From Atriophallophorus winterbourni (Eukaryota > Platyhelminthes > Trematoda > Plagiorchiida > Microphallidae), in contig JACCGJ010018690.1 of NCBI GenBank assembly GCA_013407085.1, positions 33,540-97,539 of the forward strand: DNA of 64,000 bases, in the 5' to 3' direction. The position numbers and the translations under genes were made by a program. Below the pieces are notes generated by a model, which saw only the letters and a program-made list of their open reading frames with translations, did not search any database and had not been told where the DNA came from. This document shows positions 1 to 11,900 of the stretch, one piece after another. Numbering within the stretch: position 1 is the stretch's first letter; the number at the start of each line of letters is the position of its first letter.

Positions 1-1130
1 GACAGTGCTCAAACTGACGACCAGTTTGCGCTTAATACACTTTCGTGACTAATCATGTATGCTATCAACATTAAGCAAAAGGTTTGGGCCCATTAGTTGA
101 AGCGCATTAGCCGTAATTCACTGTTTATTCAGTCAGGAGTTCAGCCCTCAACTATTCAGCGCGGCTTTGCGCATCGATATTACTTTTGAGAACATCAGAA
201 AGATCGAACATCAAGTTAGTCTTTTGGCATTTCTAGGCATCGAGAGCTTAGCGGAAATCTAGACAGGTGTCCCAGGATGTCCAACAATTTACTACTCCAC
301 TTACACGCTTTCTTTTTTATGCGTTAGTTTATCTGCTTTATGTTGCTTGGCACCTTGTCTGGCGCCAGACCTGTTTGTATTTGCGCATGAAAACAAGTTG
401 AATCCTAGCAAAGTACCGCACAGTCATAAACTGCACGATGATACTGTCGGGTTGCCAAGGTCTGTACAGAAAGAAAATGAAAGTGAGACTCCGGCATGTT
501 TGAGCATGCAGTTCATCGTCCGTGGCCAATAAATTTAGCACGATATTAGCCGCGCAGCACAGAATTACTGTAGGTTTGCACATCTGCGCTTGACTTGTGT
601 TCCATGATGATGATGATAATTATACTTCCTTACCACGAGCAACTCGTAGCGATGTGATCAGTTTGCATGAATGACTCCGTCAGCGGAGATTTCCAGGTGA
701 AACATTGAAACTTCGAATAGCCAATGTTAGTGGAAAATTACAAGAACCCTTTGGGTTTGCGTTTAGGAGTGACATGTTTATTTTAGCTGGAACCATGAAT
801 GCACGTAAGGCTCATCTATATTCAAAGGAGCATTTAGATTGACAGTTTGGCCTCGTTTGTCATCGAAATGAATATGGCGAAGGGCTGCTTAGCTTTTTCT
901 CAAAGTCTAGGTTGCCAGTAGTAAGTTCCTCCTTTCGAAGCGTCGCTGTTTCGTCTAGAAATCTCCATCGACGACCTCGTTTGCGCAAATTGACCGTATC
1001 GCTATCAGCTACTCTTGGTGCATGAGTGTACAACATTGCCGCTCATACTGTGACTCGTGTCCAGAGCCTGACAGTTCAATTCCAAATTATTTCCACATTA
1101 ATTTTACGCTTTATTGCATCATTCATTGAC
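1..1130. other. Upstream of PSMG1, no gene recognised
   Basis: Contains one SINE-like copy (380-590). I see no other supported gene or promoter element here. Confidence 0.4.
380..590 (-). repeat. SINE-like (CATA)-tail family, copy
   Basis: Near full length, diverged. Family features: sense-strand head GCACGGATGTGCAATCGTGC, middle GGAGTCTCACTACC, then GTCTAGGCCTGGGCAACCTG, CAGTCTCTGACTGTGCGGCA and a TTTCATACATACATA-type tail. Confidence 0.75.
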
Positions 1131-1150
1131 TAAAATCTTCTTATTGTAGG
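1131..1150 (+). promoter_or_regulatory. Splice acceptor just upstream of the PSMG1 start
   Basis: A pyrimidine-rich tract followed by TTGTAG ends at 1149, only 14 nt before the ATG at 1164. Either a cis intron in the 5' leader or spliced-leader trans-splicing, which is common in trematodes, would use this site. I cannot tell the two apart from sequence alone. Confidence 0.45.
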
Positions 1151-1163
1151 TCATTTCTCACAC

Positions 1164-2030
1164 ATGGTTAACCCTCCCAAGCATATTCCTGCATTTTCTC
1201 GCGCTTTGAGCGATTCTGACGAGGAACTTGAACCCGAAATAAATTCGATTTGCGATGCATTCAAATGCTTAAACCAGTCTAACGAACCACTATGCATTTC
1301 CGATATGTCCACGGGTCTTCCTTATAGGAAAATTGTTGTGGCTGTTGGAGCAATCCAGGCGGCATTCGCTGTTTGTACTTTTCATTTAGACATCGATAAA
1401 TACATATTTAAAATTCCATGCGGACATTCTGACAGCGACGGCAAAGCTGGGCTCGATGCTGGTTTTCTTTTGGTCTACTACATTCCTGAACTCGCTGGTG
1501 GCGTATTCGTCATCGTCATACCGGTTGTTGAAGAGAACGTCTACCGCAACCAGAAAATCATAGTGACTACGACAATGACAACACTAATTTCAGCACAATC
1601 GCAGCCACACGAAATTGAACTTATTCTACTATGTTCGCAACCGACAACAACCTTTCAATCATCATTCGCACCAGATGAATCATTTGTGCGAGTCGTTCGT
1701 ACCGGACCACAAAAAATTAACAATTTTCCGCAGCTCGAGCTCCCCAATATCATCACGGGATTTCCAGCGGAATTTTTGGCTTATGCCAAATTACGCAACA
1801 TTTCGTGCAGCTTATACATTTTATATTTTATCCCTCATGCCAATCAATTTGAATTTCGATCAGCGCTCAAGGAGTTATTTAAACTTTTGCAGCCAATCAT
1901 TCATTCTACTGAAGGCTTTCCACCCTCATCTTGTGAATATCGAATCATGGAAAATACTGAACTTGAAAAACAATGTTTCACTGCGGTTTCTGGTAACAAA
2001 TCTGCTCTTTTGAGTAACATGTATATATGA
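1164..2030 (+). CDS. PSMG1: Proteasome assembly chaperone 1 homologue (PSMG1/PAC1)
   Basis: This is an uninterrupted 288-codon frame ending in TGA; human PSMG1 is also 288 residues. The known role of the family is as a heterodimer with PAC2 that helps form the 20S proteasome alpha ring and prevents wrong alpha-ring dimers, in cytosol and nucleus. Family landmarks are visible in order: an N-terminal SRALSDSDEE acidic stretch, a KIVVAVGAIQAAF strand like the family's KFIIAIG segment, LELPNIITGFPAEFLAYAK matching the LEQPNIV..LPA..LSY block, a hydrophobic SLYILYF strand, and a C-terminal NKSALLSNMYI matching the family's conserved NEIQSNIYT tail. The middle third is weakly conserved. An intron-like acceptor ends at 1149, 14 nt before the ATG. 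The reading frame stays open through those 14 nt, so a short extra 5' exon cannot be excluded. The gene is tail to tail with the SBF homologue. Confidence 0.85.
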   Translation: MVNPPKHIPAFSRALSDSDEELEPEINSICDAFKCLNQSNEPLCISDMSTGLPYRKIVVAVGAIQAAFAVCTFHLDIDKYIFKIPCGHSDSDGKAGLDAGFLLVYYIPELAGGVFVIVIPVVEENVYRNQKIIVTTTMTTLISAQSQPHEIELILLCSQPTTTFQSSFAPDESFVRVVRTGPQKINNFPQLELPNIITGFPAEFLAYAKLRNISCSLYILYFIPHANQFEFRSALKELFKLLQPIIHSTEGFPPSSCEYRIMENTELEKQCFTAVSGNKSALLSNMYI

Positions 2031-2900
2031 TCACCCGTTTGAACTTTTTATCTTTTTGGGGGTTTAGTTTATCATGCTGCATAGTCGTACTGTGTGGTGG
2101 CTCCTCAGCTAGGTCATTAGCCCTTAAATTTGCCAGATTTATACTACGTAATTCAGCTCCCCCCAAATCTAGTACCGATATATTCCACAGAACCATGAAT
2201 AACTTTGCACCAATGTGACTTAAACGTTGGCCACGATATAATGTATTGAATGTTACGAAATTACCTTAAATCCGATTATCAGTAGTGTAGAAAATTTTAC
2301 AAATTCTAATATCACATTATCTGGAAAAGCTGCAGCATGTTGTGTGCGTGTAAGTCTTCCAAAAGCAAACCTAACTCACTGAGTCAATTCAATTAGCAGC
2401 CACGAATTTACGCAAACTTGCGTCTACCGGTAATTATCGCAAAAACTGATTTCGCTACAACTATTACGATCCTAGACTTGGGTCATTTATAGGGCTGTAC
2501 TACACACATACGGGATTGTCCATTAATTGGAATTCCCGATAACACGTGTTTGTGACTGAATTTAATGACAATTGCACTGTGAACGCATTCACCAACCCAT
2601 ATTGGACGAAACTATGTACGTTTCCATAAATATCATACATTAAATTAAGAAAGTCATGATAGCACCGAGGAAAGAAACCAAAGATGATTTGTCAATAAAA
2701 ATGATCGTTTAAGGTATATGATACAATTCCTTTCTGTATTTCTATGGTTGATAAAAGGAAAAAATACACGAATAACGATAAAAGGTTGAAACCCTGTACA
2801 TGAACAAAGAAGCTATTTATACACAATACATTTAGAGATCAATAGCGATGGGGGTGATGATCACATATCATTTGGGGGCAAAATGTCGCATGAGTCGGTT
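2031..2900. other. Convergent 3' intergenic space, PSMG1 / SBF
   Basis: AT-rich with no supported coding frame. An AATAAA lies at 2694-2699 (+), about 660 nt after the PSMG1 stop. I see no convincing poly(A) signal for the minus-strand gene. Confidence 0.5.
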
Positions 2901-2993
2901 TCATTGAATGGTATTTTGTATTTGCTCCACCCATTCCACGGCCTCTTTCATCGACTCCGCTGCAAACCGGTAGGTTCGCGTATTTGTTTCAAG
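2901..2993 (-). CDS. SBF1/SBF2: SBF homologue exon 31 (PH C-terminal helix, stop)
   Basis: Residues 2470-2499 then [23 protein letters not shown] carries the invariant PH helix Trp (Trp2490) and matches [20 protein letters not shown]. The acceptor TTAACATACAG fits the open phase of exon 30. This exon is too short to stand out by length and was found by homology. Confidence 0.9.
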   Translation of the reverse strand, partial: LETNTRTYRFAAESMKEAVEWVEQIQNTIQ

Positions 2994-5900
2994 CTGTATG
3001 TTAAGATATGTGTTGGATTAGAAAAGAGAAAACATATTCATCGTCATGATGAAAATTGAGAATTAGAACAGCGTCAAGTTGAGCTTATTTCAGCATAAAC
3101 AGAATGATGGTACTAGTATGTATGTATAGAATCACAAGCCTGATCCAGCCAAAGTGCCGCATGTGGGCTACGATACTGCCAGGTTGCAAAGGCCTAGACA
3201 TATGAGAGAAACGAAAACAGAAATGACAGCGAGACTCCGGTGAATGCAACCCACTACCGGAAGTAAAATAATTTAGCATGGTGTTAGCCGTAGAGCACAG
3301 AAGTATCACACGATTGCAAACTCGTTGTCCCACGGTGCGTTTGTCCTTTAATGACGTCGAATGCTACAGAACTCACACTTATTACGGTATGGTATGAAAC
3401 CACAAGCTTGACCCAGGCAAACTGCCGAACAGTCAGAGACTGCACGTGGGCTAAGATACTGTCAGGCTGCTCAGGCTTAGACACTTGTTAATCTGCAATA
3501 AGTTGAGCTTAGCAGAAAATTTTGTAATTAGCGATAATCTGATGTGATAAATAATCATTACTAAGTCAGTATAAGCTTGAAGGTGTGTTATATGAGGTCT
3601 ACTGAATCAAGTGCAACGCGTGAACTGTCACAAATAATTGACGGCGAAGCGTTTTGTTGGGAACAAAAACGTCTTTCCAATCGGTTTTACATTCGCGGGA
3701 ATGTGGTCAACGCCGATTCTCCCCCATTTGCGGATAGCAAATGGGTACCGACAGCAGTCGGCAAATTAACGGCGACAACCCGGCATTCTGTACAGTGAGT
3801 GAAAACATTACCAGTATCGCTACGTGCCTATCGGCCCATATACATGGCACATGAAATCACAAATCTCGATCCAGTCAAAGTACCGTCTGCAGTCAATGGC
3901 TGCACGGGGGCTATGATACTGTCTGGTTTCACACCCCCAGACAGATATCAGAATGCAAAAATGGCGGTTGGACTAGTGCAACTAAATACCGTTGGGGAAT
4001 CAATTTAACACGGTTTCCTGTACAGTCGGGCCGAGAAGCGTGAAAGAAGAAAGCGAATTTCTAATCGCGCAATACGCTCGAGCTATAAAGGCTTTGGTAG
4101 TCTCTCCGCTAACGTGTTGTCATGACCTGAGTAGTTTGTTCAGCACCAATGTGGTGATGGGTTCCGACTCTGGAATGACGGTAGCCCATTCTCAATTTTC
4201 GGTTCATGGTTAGGCGACACAGTGGTATGACAAACTTAATTTTTTTTAGATACGTACGAAGCCAACATTTGGGGCTTAATTACAGACTATTAAAGTATTA
4301 AAGCTACTGTTATGCACAAGTATCCAAAGAAACATTAATTTGTATAGATATTTATGAATAATGATAGTCATACCTCAAACACCCCGCCGTCTAGCAAACG
4401 TCGGTTATGGGGGATCAGGTTCTTCACGAGTTTAACCGAACGAACTTCTTGCAGGTCCACCGTGCCACGAGGCATTGAATCACTGCAACTCTCGTAGTAC
4501 CGAAGTTGATGTCGGTTGGTGTCCAACACAAAGTACCGTAGTTTCCATTGTTGCAGGATTTTTCGATGACCCAATTTGTACAACATTCCGGAGAATGTGA
4601 CGTTCTTCGACTGGTTCTGAAGTAAGACTGTCCTCCTATCGAATTGTTCTGCTTCGGTATTTCGCTTCGACTTTTGGTCATGCCTGTATATGGTCAAAGT
4701 GGAAAACAAGCACCTGGCATTAACGTCGATTGATGAAAATGCGAACGAATATCATTCACATTCAAAGACGCGTTCGCGCTACTCAAGGTAAGTAATGAAA
4801 ATTCTAGCTTCGGTAACGTAACAACGACAAATATAGAGCCAATACTTACAATGAAACTACGGAGCCCGTAAATCGTGCCGTTGCACTGCGACCATTTCGC
4901 CATGGAAGATTCGGACTCAGCACTCCTCCGAGCGCAGGACGATCGGCTAGAAAACTTGTCGTGATAGTCCCTCTTTGATATTCGCCCGGCTTCTGTTCAG
5001 CTGCCACGGCGGTACCGTTCTTTTCGGAAAACGAAGACCTATGCGGTTTACACGTTTTTGACATCAGTTTAACGCAGGTATCATGACACAGTGCACCACA
5101 GTTCAAACAGCTGACAGCCACGTGACCTAGCCCCAGCGTGAGGATTAGATTTTTGCAGAATGTGCACCTCAAGGTGGACTCGCTCAATGTCGTTGGAGCG
5201 AAATTATGTCGCTGTAAAGTGAAAAAAGAGCAAAATTAAAAAAATCAATTGAGAAAGTACGGGAAACTGCAGCGGTACTTACAGTAGTAAATCCCAAATT
5301 TGAAGCGAGGAAGTCAGAAACATTGGTCCCACGTTTTGTTGTTTGAGAAAACATGTTTGTGTCATCGACGTCAGAGTCGGCACGAGATGAGGCATCCACG
5401 TTAAAGTTGCGCATACTTTGGCGACCAATTCGGTTCAAGGTAGTCGCGCAATGATGATTCAGAGCTGCCGAACGTGCGGCATAACATTCGTCTGAAGAAT
5501 CCGTACTGCTACTTGAGTGGCATTCAGACCAGCAAATTTCCTCACTATTGATTGCATGGACAGGTAGCGTATCATCCTGTAATCGAGCCTGGTGCGAATT
5601 GTAGACTTCCGCTTCGGAAAGAGCTGATTTCATTTCACGAGCTTCTTTTCTTTTAAAGATGAACTGTTCTTGATTCCTCGGTGTTGTTCGATTCGATCGG
5701 GGTATGGTTCCTATGGCAGAATCATCAAGTGTGTCTGAATTGGCGAATTTTGAAGTAAACCCACATTCGGACAGGGTAACAGAAGAGATGGGTTCACTAC
5801 CCTCTCTATGATGATGATGATTACCTGGAAGTACGGAGGTTTCAAATTGTGATGATTCGTTTGAACACAATGTTTTTTCAGGCCCAGGTTCGTGAGGAAG

Positions 5901-8900
5901 GTACGGACGGTAGTCGATATGTTTGCGAACACGCGTGTCGGATTCAGCACAGGCCCATGCTGCTCGCCAGCCAACTACTTCTTCGCCTTCTCGAAGCCCC
6001 AAAATCGCATAAATTTGTTCCTGATAAAAAGAAATTTAGGCTATTAAAATGCTTATGGTGCTAAACGGATATAAATAACCTCGGACCTAATTAAAAACTG
6101 CGTTACCTATAGAAAGTATATTGATCAATGCACTTAATTGGCTTGAAATGAAGCTATCATTATTTGAAGTACGTTAGCACGTGACTGTGTTTTGTGATCA
6201 GCGTCGGCCTTCCACGAAAGTATCCTTCGCTTCGACCAGAGAACGGGTGATTTTTATCGATTAACACGAGGTGTGACGTGTGAATACGCGAGAACGAATC
6301 AGCACTGCAAGATCGCAAATTATTGATATAAGCAAAGAGGGCATTGCAAAATGAAACAGGCGGAACCAATTCAACAGTGAACAGAGAGCACTTACGACAT
6401 ATGTGTTGTTCAATCCATGTCGAAGAATAGGCTCGTAGGGTCGATTGTTTTGTTTACGATAACTCGGGGAGAAATGATCCAAATCAAACACTGGACCAGT
6501 GGCCAAGTTTTCTCCCAAGTACAATGACCAAATTCCGATAGAAGCCAAATTCGTTGCAGGGCGAAGGACCTGAACAAAAAGAAATCAAAATTTATATCCG
6601 TTTTTTGTTTCGCATTTAGGGTGTAACATTCGAAAATCAATACGGCCAATCGACGACAAATGGCTTGCTGTTATTTAAATTCATTCTAAATAACGTAGCA
6701 TCACAATAGTGAAATATTTACAGAGATTTGATCGCCTAAACTAGATGTCATTTACCGAGCACATTCTTGGTTGACCGTGTCAATCTTATGAAACAGTGGT
6801 TTGAAAATTTGATCCTGTTTGTCACACTACCATCGTTCTAGTCTGGCTGAACTCAAACTTGCTGTCATCAAATGGAGTAGAACCTCAGAGTCCTCCAGCC
6901 CTCAACCTAGTCCGAAGAAGCTTCTGTGTCCAAATCTGCTCTAACCGATACATTGCAAACTTTCTTATCATGGCTATGGATTACCGATTGGTCTCAAATA
7001 GATTCAAATACCTTGCTAGAAGAAAACCTGTTGCGCCTCCATATTATGTTGGCCTGCCTCGGACTATGTCAACCGAGAATGTGCATCACAAGCGCGCGAT
7101 TATTTTATGCTCCATAGCGTTTCGAATGACTAAACAGTCCGATTCGGGAAGAACAATTTCTCCCGCACCCCTCACAGCGATAAGCAGGACTTGGTGGATC
7201 GATGTCAGTTGCACGCTGACGGCGTGATCTACGATCACCAGAGCAGTATCTGCTCTTGTTCAGCTTGTAGATGGCGCACCTTCATATGACACAGCTCAAG
7301 CACAATGCAAAATGCTTATTAATGAAGCACCACAAACATGAAACTGACGATTAATACAGCACAACCGTTTCAAGTGTGACGTCATTCTTAACATTGCATT
7401 CAGGAAAAGGACCAGCAAGTTCAGGACAGTCGAGCAAAAAGTGGATGCTAACCTTTTCAGCTAACTTTGGGCAGTACCGGAAATTGAAGAAAATCGGCCA
7501 TTCCTCATGTTGACGTTCGATGTACGACCACAGCGAATTCGAGGTAAGTGAATACTGCAGGTTAGACCGCGAGGCATCACTCACGTCAGACCACGAAGCC
7601 AATCGGTCTGCCTCACAATCATATTTGAAGTCTTTGAAACGGTTTGACAAATGATGGTATGCAAGGAACTGAAGGAAAAAGTCACTAAACTCAAAAGACA
7701 ATGGGAATTGTCTGAGAAGTTGGTGAACCGCATCCAGGAACTGGAGGAAAACGGGTGCAAGAGATTCCGTTTTCGAAGAAACAGTTTGCCGTAGTCGCTG
7801 TCCAAACCGATGGCCAAACAACAACCATTCCTTTTCGACCAAAGCCCAGAAACCGTCGATTGTGCGGTAATGAGGGTCCATCATCACTTGCGCTAAGGCG
7901 ACAACCTGCAAAGGATCAATGAAGCTATAACGTAAGTCTTGTGGACACTTCGGTTGAAAATAGCGACGGTAGTTTACTACTAGGTAGTGCATGCAAATCG
8001 TCAAAGATACGTTCCGGGGAAGAATTGAACAATATAGTTGACTGGGTATATTAGTTAATCTCCAACATCACGGGTGTGGGAGCTCATTTTTCTGCATTTG
8101 AAAAACAATTCTATTCACTTTCAATCAATCAATAAAAAAATAAGTTATTGCCAAAGTATTCAAACATCAAATTCGGTTTGTGTGTGATGGAAATGCAGGC
8201 AAATGCGCTTTTTATTCAAGGTCATGGGTTTAAACCCTATCTACAAGAGTGTGGGCTCATGCGATTGAACAGGTTGGTCGTATTAACCTTATCCAACAGT
8301 GGCATACAAGCACAACAGAACAGAAGCTGAGTACTTCCCACTGTTTATAAAATGCTCCTATATGGTGCGCGTCTCAAATAGGCCCTGACAACCAAGTCCA
8401 GCTTCTGGCCTGCACGAGCCCGGCGGAACTGCTTCTACCAACAGAAGAAGGGGCGAGGGCGAGTGACTGGCACCTGAAAACGAGTTTGCTTCGGGCAGAT
8501 GGAGCTCGTTAGCCTGGGAGGGCATTTCATCAAAGGGAAGGGAAAAAAACCTGATTTTAAACCCCCACTGCCTTGCGGGAAAGCTGATCGCGGGAAAGGC
8601 TTCGGGAGAAAACCGATGAAAAACCTGGATGGTAGACGGTTAGTGGGTGCACACCACCTCTTTCTGGCAACTCCCTGCTGCCTTGCAGGTCGCACTTGGT
8701 TGTGCGAGGGCTAGAGAAGCTGACTCGAACAAACGCCGAGTGGTGCTGGTGATGCCGCTTTGTACCCAAATTCCCAAGAATCTTCATTGAAGCCGACTCA
8801 TCCTCCAGGAGGAGATAGTCGCACACAAGTAACTTCCCGTTTACGAAGTGAGAAATGCACAAGTGTTCTCTGGAATCAATCTATATGGTCTATCGACGAC

Positions 8901-11900
8901 GGTCTCTGTAACAGATTTGTACATATTAAATGAACACAAAGCTTTAAAAAAATGTTGGACGTAACATGTTCCAACATCCAATGAAGAGTAGTAGATAATA
9001 ATGATTCCGGAAATGCGCACCTAAAATGCCAAACATGCTGCAAAATCCGAAAATTTTCAATAAGCAAGTGTTTTGGGGTCTCAGTATAATACGGATAGCT
9101 GATATCTCAAAAACCAACCTGTGGGACTACGTCCATTCCATCTTCCAGACAAACTGCTACCGTCGCCCCTTGCAGATCCATCAAATCCACAATTATCCCA
9201 GCAGTTTGCATAAGTGATTGTAACTGCAGCAGCCACCCAGAATCAGAAACAGCTGTTTGAATCGTGTTGGGAGATTGACTGCTACTTGGAGGTAGATTCG
9301 AAGGCATACCGATATTGCCGGGATCTTTGGGGTCGGGATTGTGCTGCGGGGCGACTACATTCAAACCGGCAGTGTTCGCGACTGACGCGAATATATTATG
9401 TTGAATTGAGTGTTTCATCGCGTCGATGGGTAAACATGCTTTGAGTAAGGCTTTGAAGCTTGTGGCTATTTCCGATACAGTGGTATACTCGATGGGAACA
9501 AAATCGACAGAACGTAAACCGGAATGCTTGGCGATCGTCTGTAGGAGAAAGAGGGAAGAGTAATTGTTCAAAGGGAAAAGGGATCATTAACAATTAACGT
9601 GTGATTATCGATAAACAGTACGCTTCTGTAATCAACAGTTACGCATCAGCTAAAAGATTACCGAAATTACGCAATCGGAATATCCATTGTACAAACAATG
9701 ATGATTAGTTTCTGTCACAATCCATTCAGGTCACCTACTTGTTTCATGTTGTTTGCAACGTGACGAAAACATTCGCGTAAACTGAAGCTACAAGCACACA
9801 TTCAGCATAAGCACAAAATCGATACGACACACAGATGCTCGATGACCGCACAAACACGATAGAATTATATCTACAAAGAAAGACGAAGGGGCGCCTTAAC
9901 AAATACTGTACCAATTCACTAGCTTGGATCCAGTCAAAGTGTCACACAGATGGAAACTGTGAATAAACCGAATAATAGGCGCCTATAAACATAGAAATCA
10001 TACAACGTGGGCCGAGGCATCTACACATCTAACGCAACTAACAACAATCAATTAGCGTGGATAAGTACAGCGATGATAGCAGGCAGTTACTTCGGGTGTA
10101 TGTTCATTATGCTTACCCCCATCATTACATTTATCAAGGACGTGACGCTATACAAATATACCTATAAAATACTTATAAAAAGGCCGCCACGGGGGAAGGA
10201 AGCGTTGCGACATATCCTCAAGTGTAACTGAGCATCATCGAAAGGACCTCGATTAGAAGACAGATTGCTTATTTCAACACGTCAGGGACTTCAGCTGTTG
10301 ATGCCACACCTGGGTTTGATCGAGCAAGGCCGGCAACCATTGAGATGCAGCGCAGAATGTCATTGTCGGAATCTAGTAGCTCGTGATGCACTAACTAAGC
10401 AGCGTAGCCTGTGCAGGTTGCTCAATGTGGGCATCGCAGGTAAAAAGAAATGCGGCACAACTAGCTACGTAATTGGCAACATCTTCGCGTTGTGAATAAG
10501 TTACGAATGCTGTTGGGACTACTTTTGGGTAGCAAGTAAGAAAGGTTTTCTGTGAGTTGTATAAGAAAATTATCCAATGACACGCGAGGTAAAAACTCAA
10601 CAGCTTCTAAATCATGAGCAACACAGCAGCCCTTCGTATCAAGTAAGCAAACAGTTGATTGTCACGTTTCTATACAAACGTATTATATGATAGATTGTTA
10701 GCGTACGTGTATGTGCACACACACAGGCGTGTGGGCAAAGAGGCATGATTGTGTGAAAGCACACATCAGGGGCGTTTTGTACATTGCCGTCAAAGAAGAA
10801 GCATTTAATGCTGAGTAATCTTTCGGTGACAATGAATTGTAGGGAAAATAGTTCCCAGCAAGGAAGAACGGGAAAGTATTAAAGTATTACACAGATGTGC
10901 GATCGTGCAGTACTTCTGTGCTGTGCGGCTAACACCTTACTAGATTGATTGGCCACGGGTAGTGATCTGCATGCTGAAACACGCTGGAGTCTCACTACCA
11001 TCTTTATTCTCTATTTGTGATATCTGTCTAGGCCTGGGCAAACTGACAGTATCTTAGCCCAAGTGCAGTCTCTGACTGTGCGGCACATTGCCTGGATCAG
11101 GCTTGTGCTTTCATACCATACCATATATTATATAATAGTAGGCCGGTTTGACACCCGAGTGTATGCATGTTTGTATGAATTCACAAGCCTAGAGCCAGGG
11201 TAGTGTTGTAAGTCATACACTGCGCATTCACTAAGATATTGTCAGCACGAGAAAGATATCAAAAGAGTACGATTGGATCACGACACGCTGAGCGTCATGC
11301 CAACTCTTGAAAGATGGCGATGTTAGTAAAAACTTGGATAGGTCGTATGGTTGAAGTGGCAGTTTTTTGCCTGAACTTCGATGAGTGGCATCATAAGAAC
11401 ACAGTATCGATAAATTATCGCATAGCCATCAGATTCGCGCAAAATCATTAATGAACGGAGAATATCGATCAAGCATGAACCTATCATAGATTGGATGCGA
11501 AAGAATGAAAAATGAAATTACCTTGGGCATAGACTTTTCGCTTAATATATAAAGCGTCGGTGATGTTCGTGCGCCGCGGTGAACAGGAACGCCACCTGCC
11601 GCATTTGACGACGATAGGTCAAGCCTTGATCCATCGTTTGTAACTGGAGAGTCACACTCGTCTGAGATCATGCTTGCTGACGACTGACAGTTTTTGTGTC
11701 GAACAGACAAACCAGGCAACCTCCCAAGTGCTGAAATAGAATCCGTGCACACAAAGAACTAAAATTATGCGTTAAAAGGAAGAATACAAAACGAATTTGT
11801 TGGATCAATATTGGTAGAAGTGTCCACATAGTTTAGAAGTTTAAGATATGGAATTTGAGAGCCACCGAATGGACAACAGCTACTCGTTTGGTATTTGAAA

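Noticed and set aside
1217..1250. CTGACGAGG...CCCGAAAT, hammerhead-like, inside PSMG1
   Set aside because: Helix II would have only two pairs with a misplaced C before GAAA, and no helix I or cleavage triplet fits. It is explained by coding sequence.
6859..7227. Plus-strand frame of 122 codons as an intronic gene
   Set aside because: Its 3' half is dispersed repeat A, which has other copies without an open frame, and the 5' half has no recognisable domain.
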